From contig NZ_PVBM01000006.1 in the NCBI RefSeq assembly GCF_002968575.1, positions 124,001 through 188,000 on the forward strand: DNA of 64,000 nt. The letters are read 5' to 3'. The position numbers were made by a program, and so were the translations under genes. Below, in pieces: positions 1 to 7,732 of the stretch (the first letter of the stretch is position 1; each line of letters begins with the position of its first letter). This DNA comes from Neorhizobium huautlense (lineage in GTDB: Bacteria; Pseudomonadota; Alphaproteobacteria; Rhizobiales; Rhizobiaceae). The notes under the pieces were generated by a model that was given only the letters and a program-made list of their open reading frames with translations, made no database searches and had not been told where the DNA came from.

Positions 1-48
1 GCGCGGCGTGGTGAAATCTTGCTCGATCCGGCTCAGCCGGTTTTCAAG
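1..48 (-). pseudogene. TraR/DksA-like gene, downstream fragment (cut by window edge and by the element)
   Basis: Read on the minus strand from 48 down, the codons give LENRLSRIEQDFTTPR and run off the window. This continues in frame from the fragment at 9730-9789, sharing LENR across the 13-bp core. The joined N-terminus looks like the short coiled-coil start of rhizobial TraR/DksA-family regulators, which bind RNA polymerase through its secondary channel. The zinc-finger part would lie before position 1. The gene is split by the element and is presumably inactive, unless the fragment is re-expressed from an element promoter. The family call rests on about 32 visible residues. Confidence 0.6.
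36..48. repeat. Left attachment-site core (13-bp direct repeat)
   Basis: GCCGGTTTTCAAG here is identical to 9729-9741. On the minus strand it reads CTTGAAAACCGGC, the anticodon loop and 3' stem of tRNA-Ser(UGA). It overlaps the palindrome CCGGCTCAGCCGG at 28-40 in the chromosomal flank, which may have favoured use of this site. Confidence 0.85.
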
Positions 49-100
49 ACCTGTGGGATTTTTTTGATTAAGTTGCATATTTCTGTGTTTTCTGTGTAAT

Positions 101-120
101 GTTGCAGCATTGTTGCAGAA
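101..120. repeat. Left arm-type repeat of the element
   Basis: GTTGCAGCATTGTTGCAG followed by AA is repeated exactly at 9584-9603, in the same orientation. Each copy holds TGTTGCA-like half repeats, and further TTGCA words lie nearby (73-77 on the left; 9568-9572 on the right). Arm-type integrase sites or excisionase sites are the natural reading. This copy lies just upstream of the preferred integrase start at 135. Confidence 0.6.
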
Positions 121-134
121 AATTAGAAATCTCG

Positions 135-1229
135 ATGGCAAGCATCACAAAACGCGCAGGCAAATGGACGGTGACGGCACGGCTCCCGGACACGTTCAAG
201 GGGCCATGCAAGTCCCGCTCGATCTCAAATACCTTTAAGAACAAGCGTGATGCGCAAGTATGGATCGACGCAACGGAATCTGCAATGCGGCTTGGGACGT
301 GGAAAGACCCTCGGCTCGATCCAAAACCAGGTACATCGAAAGGATACTTCGATCGTCCCTTCAGAGACGCTATTATGGACTACAGGGACAAAGTGACACC
401 AAGAAAAAAAGGAGCCGCTCAGGAGTCGGATATGTTGAACATGTTTGCTCGCGAGGATTTTGCGGCAAAGACTGTTCGCGAGTTGAGCTCTGACGATTTC
501 GTCGAATATCGCGACAGGCGGCTTGAGGAGTTTTCCGAAAGTACGGTGCGCAACAACCTCAACACTCTGAGCTCTATCTATCGGTGGCTTATTCATGAAA
601 AGAAGGTGCCCGCTGAAAATCCGATAGCCGCAATGCGGAATTTTCAGTTCGGGATACCTCAGCCGAAAGGCCACCGGGAGAGACGACTTAACCCGGGTGA
701 GGAAGAACGTATTTGGGAGCAACTGAAGGGGGAGACTCCTCAAAACAGGCAATGGGCTTGCTTGTTCCCGCTGTTGCTGGACACTGGGATGCGCGTAGGC
801 GAAGCCGATAGCATCTTGGCTGGATGGGTCAACGCATCCAAAGGCTTCATTAGAATACCGAAAACGAAGAATGGTGAAGCTCGAAATGTAGCTTTATCTG
901 ACCGAGCTTATGAGGCTCTTGCTGTCCTTGCGGAAGGCGAGCCCAACGATGCCAAAGTGTTCAAGTTTTCTAAAGATTCAAGGGACCATGAGTGGCAGAA
1001 GATAAGGGAGGCCGCAGGCTGCCCCGATCTCCGAATCCACGATCTCAGGCACGAGGCGCTTAGCAGAATGTCCGCTAGGGGTGCTGATCTCAAAACGTTG
1101 ATGCGCCAGTCTGGACACAAGACTGTCGCGGTTCTGATGAAGTATCTTAACCCTACGGACGAGGAGCATCGGGAAAGACTGTTCGGAACCGCGACACCAA
1201 ATCACGTGAAAGACGGGAGGGCGGCATGA
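135..1229 (+). CDS. Tyrosine recombinase/integrase of the element
   Basis: This enzyme catalyses site-specific integration and excision at the 13-bp core. Taken from ATG 135 it has 364 residues: an N-terminal arm-binding part, a SAM-like core-binding domain (about 75-165) and a catalytic domain (about 190-345). The catalytic residues are visible: R220 in TGMRVGE, K245, H302 and R305 in HDLRHEA, H328 in SGHKT and the nucleophile Y337 in MKYLNP. An earlier ATG at 99 would translate the arm repeat as protein, so 135 is preferred although its ribosome site is weak. It lies next to the left core, as is usual for int. Excisionase was not recognised. Confidence 0.93.
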   Translation: MASITKRAGKWTVTARLPDTFKGPCKSRSISNTFKNKRDAQVWIDATESAMRLGTWKDPRLDPKPGTSKGYFDRPFRDAIMDYRDKVTPRKKGAAQESDMLNMFAREDFAAKTVRELSSDDFVEYRDRRLEEFSESTVRNNLNTLSSIYRWLIHEKKVPAENPIAAMRNFQFGIPQPKGHRERRLNPGEEERIWEQLKGETPQNRQWACLFPLLLDTGMRVGEADSILAGWVNASKGFIRIPKTKNGEARNVALSDRAYEALAVLAEGEPNDAKVFKFSKDSRDHEWQKIREAAGCPDLRIHDLRHEALSRMSARGADLKTLMRQSGHKTVAVLMKYLNPTDEEHRERLFGTATPNHVKDGRAA

Positions 1230-1327
1230 CGGGACGCCCTCGTCCGTAGCCTGCGAAGTTCTGCGTCCTGCGGCGATTGTTTGAAGATCACCGCGGTTTT
1301 CACTAGCTTGAGTATGTGGGCCATCGA

Positions 1328-2536
1328 CTAGGCCGCAGATTCAGCAATTCGTTTGCTCTCAACGATTTGATGGAACGCCTGTAGCAACTGCCCCTGGTTG
1401 ACGCGTTGCGTATGCGCAATCTGCCCTAAACGCTCTCCTGCTGCTGCTCGGTAGGCCTCTTCGATATCCTCATCGTCCAAGATATTCGGGAATCGACCTT
1501 TTAGCTTGGCATGCTTTAGCTCGTAATCGATGTATACCTGCGCCATCTCCTTCGCTTCCTCGCGACTGGAGATGGGAACAAGCACAGCCTGAGATGTCTC
1601 TTCGAACCCAAGACGTTGGTAGAGAGGGTAGTTGTAATTTCGAAGATTGGCAGCACCGTTCGGAGTGGAGCCAGAAAGCATCAACAGGGAGTATCCATCG
1701 TTCCCTTTCACCGCTTCGTCAAAGAAGTACCGAACATCTTGAAGGAAGCTCTGAATCTTTGCAGTACCTACTCCACCAGAGAACAGTGTCTCGACCTCGT
1801 CGAGACACAGCATGACCCCGTCGGCGATCTGCTTATGACGCGCAAGCGTCAGAATCTCGGTCAGAAGCCTAGTCATCATCGCAGCGCTACTCAGGCGCGA
1901 GAATACGCCAAGATGACGCTTCTCCGTGTTACTCAGTGCCGCTCCCGCTAGCCATTTCTTGGCCAAATCTCGCAAAGGTTCGAAGTGCATTCGCCCGTCT
2001 CGATCCGGAGGAACGAAGCCCTTCTGCATCGCACGAAAGAGGAGCTGAAGAAGACCTTTGAGTTCCGCGTGTTTGACGCGGTCGAACTCTTGCTCACTAT
2101 CAACACTCCTCACTATAGCGGTCAGAAGATCATATTCGCCGCCGATCTTTGCCGCCTCATCAGCTTCACGGTAGATTTCACGGACAAGCTGAATAGCAGA
2201 GCACGAGCCCGCAAGCACCTCCACAACAATTAATGGACGTGCCGCGGTCTGGCGATATGTTCTCATGAGATGTTGGCAGTGTCGAAGAAAGTGGGTCTTA
2301 CCGCCACCAGTGCCACCGATGACCCCTATTGCGCGGCGTTGTGGAGCGTCCGATAGGACTTCTCTGACAAGACTGACAAATCGATCTAAGGCAGCAACCT
2401 GATTGTAAAGCACATCCTCAATGATGGTACGAGCCGCAGGAAAAGGATTTCTTTTGAAGCCGTAACTTGCGAGGAACGCATCCTGCTGAGCGGCTTGCGG
2501 AGGCTGTTGGCCCAATAGCTCTGCGAGTGAACTCAC
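1328..2536 (-). CDS. P-loop (ORC/Cdc6-like AAA-type) ATPase of the PIN cargo operon
   Basis: This 402-residue protein has Walker A GGTGGGKT at 74-81, Walker B VMLCLDE at 241-247, and a sensor-like LLMLSGST (285-291) followed by PLYQRL, whose Arg is a candidate finger. The layout recalls DUF2791/BrxD-like ATPases of phage-defence islands, but that is a resemblance, not an identification. The start is GTG, and its bases overlap the TGA of the PIN gene (GTGA), so translation is coupled. It is the last gene of a three-gene operon transcribed toward the integrase. Inferred role: an NTP-driven switch or loader for the PIN-domain partner. Confidence 0.8.
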   Translation of the reverse strand: MSSLAELLGQQPPQAAQQDAFLASYGFKRNPFPAARTIIEDVLYNQVAALDRFVSLVREVLSDAPQRRAIGVIGGTGGGKTHFLRHCQHLMRTYRQTAARPLIVVEVLAGSCSAIQLVREIYREADEAAKIGGEYDLLTAIVRSVDSEQEFDRVKHAELKGLLQLLFRAMQKGFVPPDRDGRMHFEPLRDLAKKWLAGAALSNTEKRHLGVFSRLSSAAMMTRLLTEILTLARHKQIADGVMLCLDEVETLFSGGVGTAKIQSFLQDVRYFFDEAVKGNDGYSLLMLSGSTPNGAANLRNYNYPLYQRLGFEETSQAVLVPISSREEAKEMAQVYIDYELKHAKLKGRFPNILDDEDIEEAYRAAAGERLGQIAHTQRVNQGQLLQAFHQIVESKRIAESAA

Positions 2537-4530
2537 TTTTTTACCCTTCCGAGCGTAAGAACCGGGCGTCCGCCGATCTCAATACGATCTAACGGTACAA
2601 TCGATTCCACCACATCCAACAACGAACCTGACAAAATTTTGTCGGTGCCTGTCGGCTTCCCACCAGCAGCGTACTGCAATGAGTAGTCAGACGACAAAGC
2701 CTTTATAAAAGATTGCGCTGATTGTGTAGCGGCCCAAGGCGACATCCGCATCCTCCGACAGAAGCTGGGCAGGAAGTCGGACATTTTTGCAATATTGTCA
2801 TGGGCTACCTCGTCGAAGGTCTCGCCGAACCCTTGTAGATACTCGTCAGCGGAAGGACGATTTGAACCATCCCGCCACACCTTGCCATCGGTCCATGCCT
2901 GACCAAGCAGTATGTGATAACGGACCAAACGGACGCTCGCCTCTTGGGCCACTGGGAAGTTCAGTGCTCTTTGCAGAAGGTCGTTTACGTCCGCACGAGG
3001 AAGCTCACCACCATCCTGAAGCGCCTTTAACACGATAGCGTAAGCCTCGTAGTTCTCAAATTGCTTGCTGATTAAGTCTAGGTCTCCAGAACGGAGGGCG
3101 GACTCCAACCCATCCAGCTCATTCGTCGCAACTATCGTACCCTCTTCGAGCTTTACCAACTTCGCTCGCCGCAGCACCTCGTACCCACGGGTAGCATTTC
3201 CCTTAGCCGGTTGTTGAACTGTGATGCTCCGTACCAATTCTTCGAGGGTTCCGCCGCCCGTAGAGTAAACGGCCCCTGCAAGCCGCAGAACCAGCGGAAG
3301 CGACGCTTGAGGTACCGCCGCTTCTGAAAGGAAAGAGGCCGACACTGGCGCGGATTCCGTCGCCGCAGGAAGACCTTTCCCAGGTGAGGAGACTGGCGAT
3401 TCCCCCAGAACCTCAATAGGTTTCTTTGCTTCTACGGGGTTATCGTTCGCTGTGGATTCTTCCGGCCAGACCACCTGCAACTGTTCGCTCTGCCAACCGT
3501 GCGCAATCTTTCCGGGCCAGTAACAGGATAGCCTTACGCGTTCACCGCTGGTGGAGTGATCCAAGCGTACGCTTCCGAAAGTGTGGGATAAGTCCCATAG
3601 CAAGCCGCCGATCGTTGTGCCGACGAAAGCCCTCGCCCAAGGATCGTAACGAATATTGGAAACAGGTTCGGTCAACGAGGGGATTGGAAGACACAGGTTC
3701 GCAATTCCTTCTGCGCTTAAAACCCGGGAAAGGGTCACATCGGACGTCACGACGATCTGCTTTGCTCTTGTGCGTGTCGATCGGAGAATTGAATGGATGC
3801 CTTCGATCAGCAGGCGGTCTTCAAGAACCTCGCTGTCATCGGAGTCGAATCCATTCTTGTCGGGCATTTTCATGTAGCGCAAAAGCGAGGGGTCGAGCTC
3901 CAATACCTGGTAACGATAGTTGTTCCTTTCCAACAGCCCTAGTCCCGCGTTAACGAAAGCTCGTGAGCGAAGCGCCTGGCCTAGATTGGTATCCTTTTTC
4001 CGTGCCAGCATCGCCTTCAGCGCAGCCTCTCTCGACTGAATTTGCGTGATCGACATTACGAAAGGCAGTATCCAGAGCGTGCTGTCGCGCAGTACGTTTA
4101 GCAGCCAATGAAGGGTACCATTGTACAAGCTGTTGGTATCGGGAAGAAGAACTATGCCTCTTGATTTTCGAAGCTCGCTTAGTTGGTCGGCTGTATCGGC
4201 CGACAGAAGTGGGCCGATCATCCCGGAGCGCATAGCGCTAAGCGAGATTGCGTCCGTCAGGACGTGTAGCGACCGCTTCTTTGTTTGTTCGCCTTGCTTT
4301 GTTTGTTCACCTTGGGAGAACTTAGCATCCAATGATAGCCTGATCGCAAAGGAACGCTCAGAGTCTGTAGGACCATCGACCGCTCCTGCTACGGAAATTG
4401 CAAGAAGGTCACGCCAGTCATCGGCTTCGAGGTGTGTCGTATCGTTGTATTTGAGAATGAACTCTCCGTCCGCAATCTTCGCATAACGATCGCTGTTACG
4501 GAATGAAACGACATCTGCAAAGGTGCTCAT
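2533..4530 (-). CDS. Large PIN-like domain protein of the cargo operon
   Basis: This is a 665-residue protein of unknown family. Residues about 125-285 look like a PIN ribonuclease fold: a strand ending in LLPDTNSL (D131), an acidic helix residue in QSREAAL (E168), ED/E residues in LEDRLLIEG (about 236-243), and a late strand VTSDVTLSRV (D264). The N-terminal 120 residues and the region beyond about 420 match nothing I recognise; the C-terminal half looks helical. The ATG overlaps the stop of the upstream gene (ATGA) and its own stop overlaps the ATPase start. Residues about 73-84 contain a duplicated QGEQTK from an 18-bp tandem repeat. A nuclease effector is the inferred role. Confidence 0.75.
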   Translation of the reverse strand: MSTFADVVSFRNSDRYAKIADGEFILKYNDTTHLEADDWRDLLAISVAGAVDGPTDSERSFAIRLSLDAKFSQGEQTKQGEQTKKRSLHVLTDAISLSAMRSGMIGPLLSADTADQLSELRKSRGIVLLPDTNSLYNGTLHWLLNVLRDSTLWILPFVMSITQIQSREAALKAMLARKKDTNLGQALRSRAFVNAGLGLLERNNYRYQVLELDPSLLRYMKMPDKNGFDSDDSEVLEDRLLIEGIHSILRSTRTRAKQIVVTSDVTLSRVLSAEGIANLCLPIPSLTEPVSNIRYDPWARAFVGTTIGGLLWDLSHTFGSVRLDHSTSGERVRLSCYWPGKIAHGWQSEQLQVVWPEESTANDNPVEAKKPIEVLGESPVSSPGKGLPAATESAPVSASFLSEAAVPQASLPLVLRLAGAVYSTGGGTLEELVRSITVQQPAKGNATRGYEVLRRAKLVKLEEGTIVATNELDGLESALRSGDLDLISKQFENYEAYAIVLKALQDGGELPRADVNDLLQRALNFPVAQEASVRLVRYHILLGQAWTDGKVWRDGSNRPSADEYLQGFGETFDEVAHDNIAKMSDFLPSFCRRMRMSPWAATQSAQSFIKALSSDYSLQYAAGGKPTGTDKILSGSLLDVVESIVPLDRIEIGGRPVLTLGRVKK
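4279..4314. repeat. 18-bp tandem duplication inside the PIN-like gene
   Basis: Two adjacent 18-bp units (4279-4296 and 4297-4314) differ by one base and encode QGEQTK twice. The length is a multiple of three, so the frame is kept. It may be a recent slippage event in a linker. Confidence 0.8.
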
Positions 4531-4907
4531 TCGAACCGAACCCAAATGTTCTCATTTTGAAATGACAGGAGCAGGTCTACAGTCGATTCGCAGAGGGACC
4601 TAACGGCATAGTCCAGCTTCACGTCCACCGACACAGCGGACACACCGCCAGCGTGGTCCTGCTGGATTTCGATCGACGTCCATTGCTCTGCGCCCTGCTG
4701 CCCCCAATCCACCGACCTCACCTGCCTTACAAATTCTTCCAACTTGTACCATGTGCCTGGAATAGCTTCAGGGAAGAAACCGAGGATAGCTGCCGTCGTG
4801 AGCCCGGCTCCCTCATCGCCTTCTGCTCCCAGCGCACCATGCCAAATGACATCGGTTGAGTTGCCAACTTTAGGTTCATCTATTGAGATGACTGCTTTTA
4901 TCGCCAT
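4527..4907 (-). CDS. Small protein opening the cargo operon (unknown function)
   Basis: This is an acidic 126-residue protein starting MAIKAVISIDEP; the ATG is at 4907 with a GGGGGG ribosome site four bases upstream. An in-frame start at 4934 is possible but has no better signal. No domain, signal peptide or membrane segment is recognised. The pattern of alternating strands suggests a small beta-rich fold. Its stop overlaps the start of the PIN-like gene, so the three genes are almost certainly co-translated and act together. It could be an adaptor, sensor or inhibitor of the PIN protein. No neighbour gene suggests an obvious antitoxin family. Confidence 0.7.
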   Translation of the reverse strand: MAIKAVISIDEPKVGNSTDVIWHGALGAEGDEGAGLTTAAILGFFPEAIPGTWYKLEEFVRQVRSVDWGQQGAEQWTSIEIQQDHAGGVSAVSVDVKLDYAVRSLCESTVDLLLSFQNENIWVRFE

Positions 4908-5021
4908 AACGCCCCCCACATGCAACCTAACCATGAGTTCAGAATCAAACGTTAATCACCTTTCTTCACTATCTCCAAGAGGGCCGCAACTTGCGGTAAG
5001 TTTGTCCTGCTGAAATTCGGA

Positions 5022-5615
5022 TCAAGGCCTCCAACCCCTTCCGGTATCAGTATCGTCTCCACGAAGGGTAGATATTGTGGACGTGGGAGTGCCGGTCTGC
5101 CCTTGGAGCCAGGTAAGGGTGGATTTTAACATCGCGGCGTCTGTGTCCTCATCGGCAGCGTAAACACCATGGCATTGAAGCAGTTCTGCCCATAGGTTCC
5201 ATCGCTCCACGTATTTGAGCCAATCCAAGGATACTTCGGGTACCCGCTTACGAAGTTCCAACATGGCGTCGCGTCGGGAAACACCGCCTCGGCGGATGTC
5301 TTCAAACAGTCTCGCATAGGGGACGATACCTTGCGACAGCAAAACGTCGACGTAACGAGGTGCGACGTCAAGACGTCGGGCTAATTCAAGACGCTGAGCA
5401 TGTCGCGGTGACATCGGCGGCGGCGTGTAACGTAGCGACGGCTGCGTCGGTGTTGGGGCACCTCTCAAGATGAACGAAAACAACGCCAGAAGCTGTAGCA
5501 CGGCAATTTGCGCTGGGTTCGCTCGCCCGACGCGGCGGCGCTCGATCATGCGCATTCGGAACCGATCGTAACACGACCGGCGGTGACGTTTCTTTCTGGA
5601 ATTGGCGTCTTTCAT
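5022..5615 (-). CDS. Basic protein co-translated with the relaxase (unknown)
   Basis: This 197-residue protein has a strongly basic N-terminus (KKRHRR, RMRMIERRR), a hydrophobic stretch near 40-52, a proline-rich linker and a helical C-terminal half. Its ATG overlaps the relaxase TGA (ATGA at 5612-5615), which ties it to the mobilization operon. No family is recognised. A DNA-binding accessory or mobilization role fits the charge and context, but this is inference. Confidence 0.6.
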   Translation of the reverse strand: MKDANSRKKRHRRSCYDRFRMRMIERRRVGRANPAQIAVLQLLALFSFILRGAPTPTQPSLRYTPPPMSPRHAQRLELARRLDVAPRYVDVLLSQGIVPYARLFEDIRRGGVSRRDAMLELRKRVPEVSLDWLKYVERWNLWAELLQCHGVYAADEDTDAAMLKSTLTWLQGQTGTPTSTISTLRGDDTDTGRGWRP

Positions 5616-6799
5616 TGATGGGGTCTCCGTAGGTAGCTGTAAGATGGAATCGGTGCCTGGCTCGGCTCGTCAGGCGGAAATAATTTCCGCTTCCGGACAT
5701 GGGCGATCTGTCGGATCAGACGCGCAGTCTGCGGCTCGAACAGAGACGTGATCCGTGCGGCGAGGTCGCGCGCGCGCCGCAACAGGTCGTCGAGGTCCAC
5801 CTTTCCTATGCGGTGAAGCTCCAGCCGTTCCCGACGTCGCCCAGAGGCTACCGACGCGTCAATCGGTCGAGCCGTTCGGCGCAGGATTTCAAGGCTACGG
5901 CTTGTTGTTGTTGCATGTCCAAGATCAGGTGCAGCACCTCCAGCATTTGACCGAGCCGGTCGGGCTGTTCCGGCGTTTCGAGCAACGAGAGAAGAGGCAG
6001 GAGGCGCGCTACAGACGTTTCCGTGCTCGAGACGATGGCCAGGACGTCCGTTCTGGCTTCCGATAATTTGTTCATTGGCAAACTCCGTTTTCATGAAATT
6101 CTGGAACTCGGCACGTCGAACTCCAACCGCGCGGCTGGCGGCGGCAACGAACGCGCCGCCGGTCGTCGTAATGATGGGGCCCTTGTCACCCTCCGCGATG
6201 ACGAGCCTCTGGCGATCCAATTCTACTCGGAAGGCTGCGCGTCCGTTGGCGAAGGCTGCCTTGAGTGCCGTACGATCAAAGTCTTCGTTTTCACGCTCCG
6301 CGCGCTTGCGGGCGACGTCGGAAAATCCGTCCGTCCTGCTGCGGCGTCTTTCTGCACGTGCCGGCTGAACTGTTTCCCCGTATTCGGCCTCGTATTGACG
6401 AGCGACGGCTTCGAGGCGGGCGAAATCGTTGCGACAATCGAGAACCCGGAAGGTGATAGGATCAACCTCTGCCACCGCGACATGGAAGTGCACGCGTCCT
6501 TCCTTGACGTGTCGGACGACGAGGCGCGGGCGATCTCCGCCGATTCTGAACTCTGTGTCGATCGCCCGGATAAAGGCCGACAACTGTGCGGGCGACATCG
6601 CGCGTTCGGGCGAAACCGAAAGGTGGCGGACGCTGTAACGGCAGCCTTTCATCGTTGCGAGCGCCTGGGCATCGTCCAGCGCCTGCCGATCCCCCGCCAA
6701 GACATCGATACACTCGTTCTCGTTCGCTTTGTCGAGGAGATGGCGGGCAAGGTATCGAACGCCGCCGTCGCGGCTGATGCGCGTCGACATAACGATCAT
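5612..6799 (-). CDS. Relaxase/mobilization nuclease (HUH, VirD2/MobA-like)
   Basis: The relaxase would nick oriT and lead transfer of the element. This 395-residue protein has the metal-binding HUH signature H97...H104-F-H106 in RHVKEGRVHFH, as in relaxase family Pfam 03432. The nucleophile Tyr should be near the N-terminus (Y16 or Y55 are candidates). Its start overlaps the stop of mobC (ATGA). The C-terminal 150 residues are low-complexity and Arg/Ala-rich, and a second reading frame (5848-6075) overlaps them. With mobC upstream and no mating-pair genes, the element is mobilizable rather than self-transmissible. Confidence 0.88.
   Translation of the reverse strand: MIVMSTRISRDGGVRYLARHLLDKANENECIDVLAGDRQALDDAQALATMKGCRYSVRHLSVSPERAMSPAQLSAFIRAIDTEFRIGGDRPRLVVRHVKEGRVHFHVAVAEVDPITFRVLDCRNDFARLEAVARQYEAEYGETVQPARAERRRSRTDGFSDVARKRAERENEDFDRTALKAAFANGRAAFRVELDRQRLVIAEGDKGPIITTTGGAFVAAASRAVGVRRAEFQNFMKTEFANEQIIGSQNGRPGHRLEHGNVCSAPPASSLVARNAGTARPARSNAGGAAPDLGHATTTSRSLEILRRTARPIDASVASGRRRERLELHRIGKVDLDDLLRRARDLAARITSLFEPQTARLIRQIAHVRKRKLFPPDEPSQAPIPSYSYLRRPHQ
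5848..6075 (-). CDS. Embedded ORF within the relaxase gene (MobB-like placement)
   Basis: This 75-residue ORF in another frame starts at ATG 6075 with a CGGAG site seven bases upstream. The protein, MNKLSEARTDVLAIVSS onward, is evenly balanced, helical and leucine-rich (LLPLLSLLETPEQ, then a Gln-rich coiled coil). That is far more protein-like than the relaxase frame over the same bases. Overlapping mobilization genes are known in IncQ plasmids, where mobB lies in mobA. It may be an accessory mobilization protein. The alternative is chance. Confidence 0.5.
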   Translation of the reverse strand: MNKLSEARTDVLAIVSSTETSVARLLPLLSLLETPEQPDRLGQMLEVLHLILDMQQQQAVALKSCAERLDRLTRR

Positions 6800-7119
6800 G
6801 TCAGCAGTTCCCGGAGACGGGATCGAAGAGCGTCGATATCGGCGAGGATGCGGGAGAGGTCGTCATGGTGCCCCACGATCCGCCCCGAGTTGGCCAGCTT
6901 CACCAACTGGTTCAGGTTTCCACCGACGCGACCTATCGCTGCCAACGTCCGGGCAAGCAGGAAGGCATGTTTGGCGTCGAAAGTCCGGGCTGGCAAACGG
7001 ATGCCGAGGGCTGCCCGACGAACCAGTTCGGAAATCGAAAGACCTCGCGCAATTGCGATGTCTTTGATTTTCGAGAACTCGGTGTCGGTAGTCCGAACCC
7101 GGAGAATCCTGGCGCGCAT
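6796..7119 (-). CDS. mobC: MobC-like plasmid mobilization relaxosome protein
   Basis: This 107-residue protein begins MRARILRVRTTDTEFSKI at ATG 7119, with a very strong GGGAGGG site; a longer frame upstream has no support. It has a ribbon-helix-helix-like N-terminus (LSISELVRRAALG) and the MobC hallmark IGRVGGNLNQLVKLAN near 67-82. MobC proteins bind oriT and help the relaxase melt the nic region. Its stop overlaps the relaxase start. The upstream repeat-rich region is the expected location of oriT. Confidence 0.88.
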   Translation of the reverse strand: MRARILRVRTTDTEFSKIKDIAIARGLSISELVRRAALGIRLPARTFDAKHAFLLARTLAAIGRVGGNLNQLVKLANSGRIVGHHDDLSRILADIDALRSRLRELLT

Positions 7120-7354
7120 GCGGCCCTCCCATCTACAGGCCCCACACAGGGGCCGAGGGGGTTCACGGGGGAGCTTGCTCCACCTGACCAGCGCCTGGGT
7201 CGTAGACACAAGGCATTGCTGGCTCTTTCCCTCTCTGTTGTCTGACGAAATGATGGGCTGGGGATTCCGCCGGCGCAAATACGCTTCGGGCTTCGGCCTG
7301 TTTTGAACCGTGGCGACGATGATCTTCGATGGTTCGAACTTCGAAAGGAACAGA

Positions 7355-7387
7355 TCGAAACTCGAACTACTCACTTCGAAACTCGAA
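7355..7387. repeat. Iteron-like direct repeats TCGAAACTCGAA
   Basis: Exact 12-bp copies lie at 7355-7366 and 7376-7387, 21 bp apart, that is two helical turns, so a protein could bind both on the same face. Further TCGAA words flank them. Confidence 0.6.
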
Positions 7388-7518
7388 ACGATCCTTTCAA
7401 ATGTCGAACCATGGGCTGCTACTGGCACATCATGGGCCGAAATTCATGTATTAGCACATGACGGTCGTCGCGGTCGTGGATTCAAGCGTTCATTCGATTT
7501 TCGAACTTTTGCCATCCT

Positions 7519-7557
7519 TTCGACTTTCGAACCATCGGCATAGGTTCGAAAGTCGAA
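7519..7557. repeat. 15-bp perfect inverted repeat with 9-nt loop
   Basis: TTCGACTTTCGAACC (7519-7533) and its exact complement (7543-7557) flank the loop ATCGGCATA. Such hairpins are typical at initiator or relaxase recognition sites. A terminator is unlikely because no T-tract follows on either strand. Confidence 0.65.
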
Positions 7558-7732
7558 CGATGCTTCTCCGGAGTGAAGAGAGGTCAAGCTTCGGCGCAGC
7601 GACTGGTGCGGGCGTAGGCGAAGCCGAGCCACGGGTCGCAAGGCGGGGCTTGACGACTCGTAATGACCCCGACCGTCGAATCCCAGGACATGAAACCCAT
7701 GTCCGGGACTAGGCCAGCGCCGATGAGCGCCG

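Larger units (their letters stand above)
7120..7732. other. Origin region of the element (oriT and/or replication origin)
   Basis: This 613-bp non-coding stretch separates mobC from rep. It contains about ten TCGAA words in two clusters (7333-7408 and 7500-7558), two exact copies of TCGAAACTCGAA spaced 21 bp apart (7355 and 7376), and a perfect 15-bp inverted repeat. The rest shows no convincing ORF. Iteron-like repeats beside a replication initiator, and a nicking region beside mobC, make a combined oriV/oriT plausible. No nic site is identified. Confidence 0.55.

Noticed and set aside
1328-4907. Assigning the cargo operon to BREX or another named system
   Set aside because: The ATPase resembles BrxD-like proteins only in general motifs, and no BREX methylase, PglZ, BrxC or helicase gene is present.
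6023-7306. A 427-codon plus-strand frame across the mob genes
   Set aside because: The minus-strand MobC and relaxase have clear motifs and coupled starts. The plus-strand product is an Arg-rich shadow.
7333-7558. TCGAA clusters as a CRISPR array or parS centromere
   Set aside because: Units are too short and irregular for CRISPR, and no 16-bp parS-type palindrome repeats or parAB genes are present.
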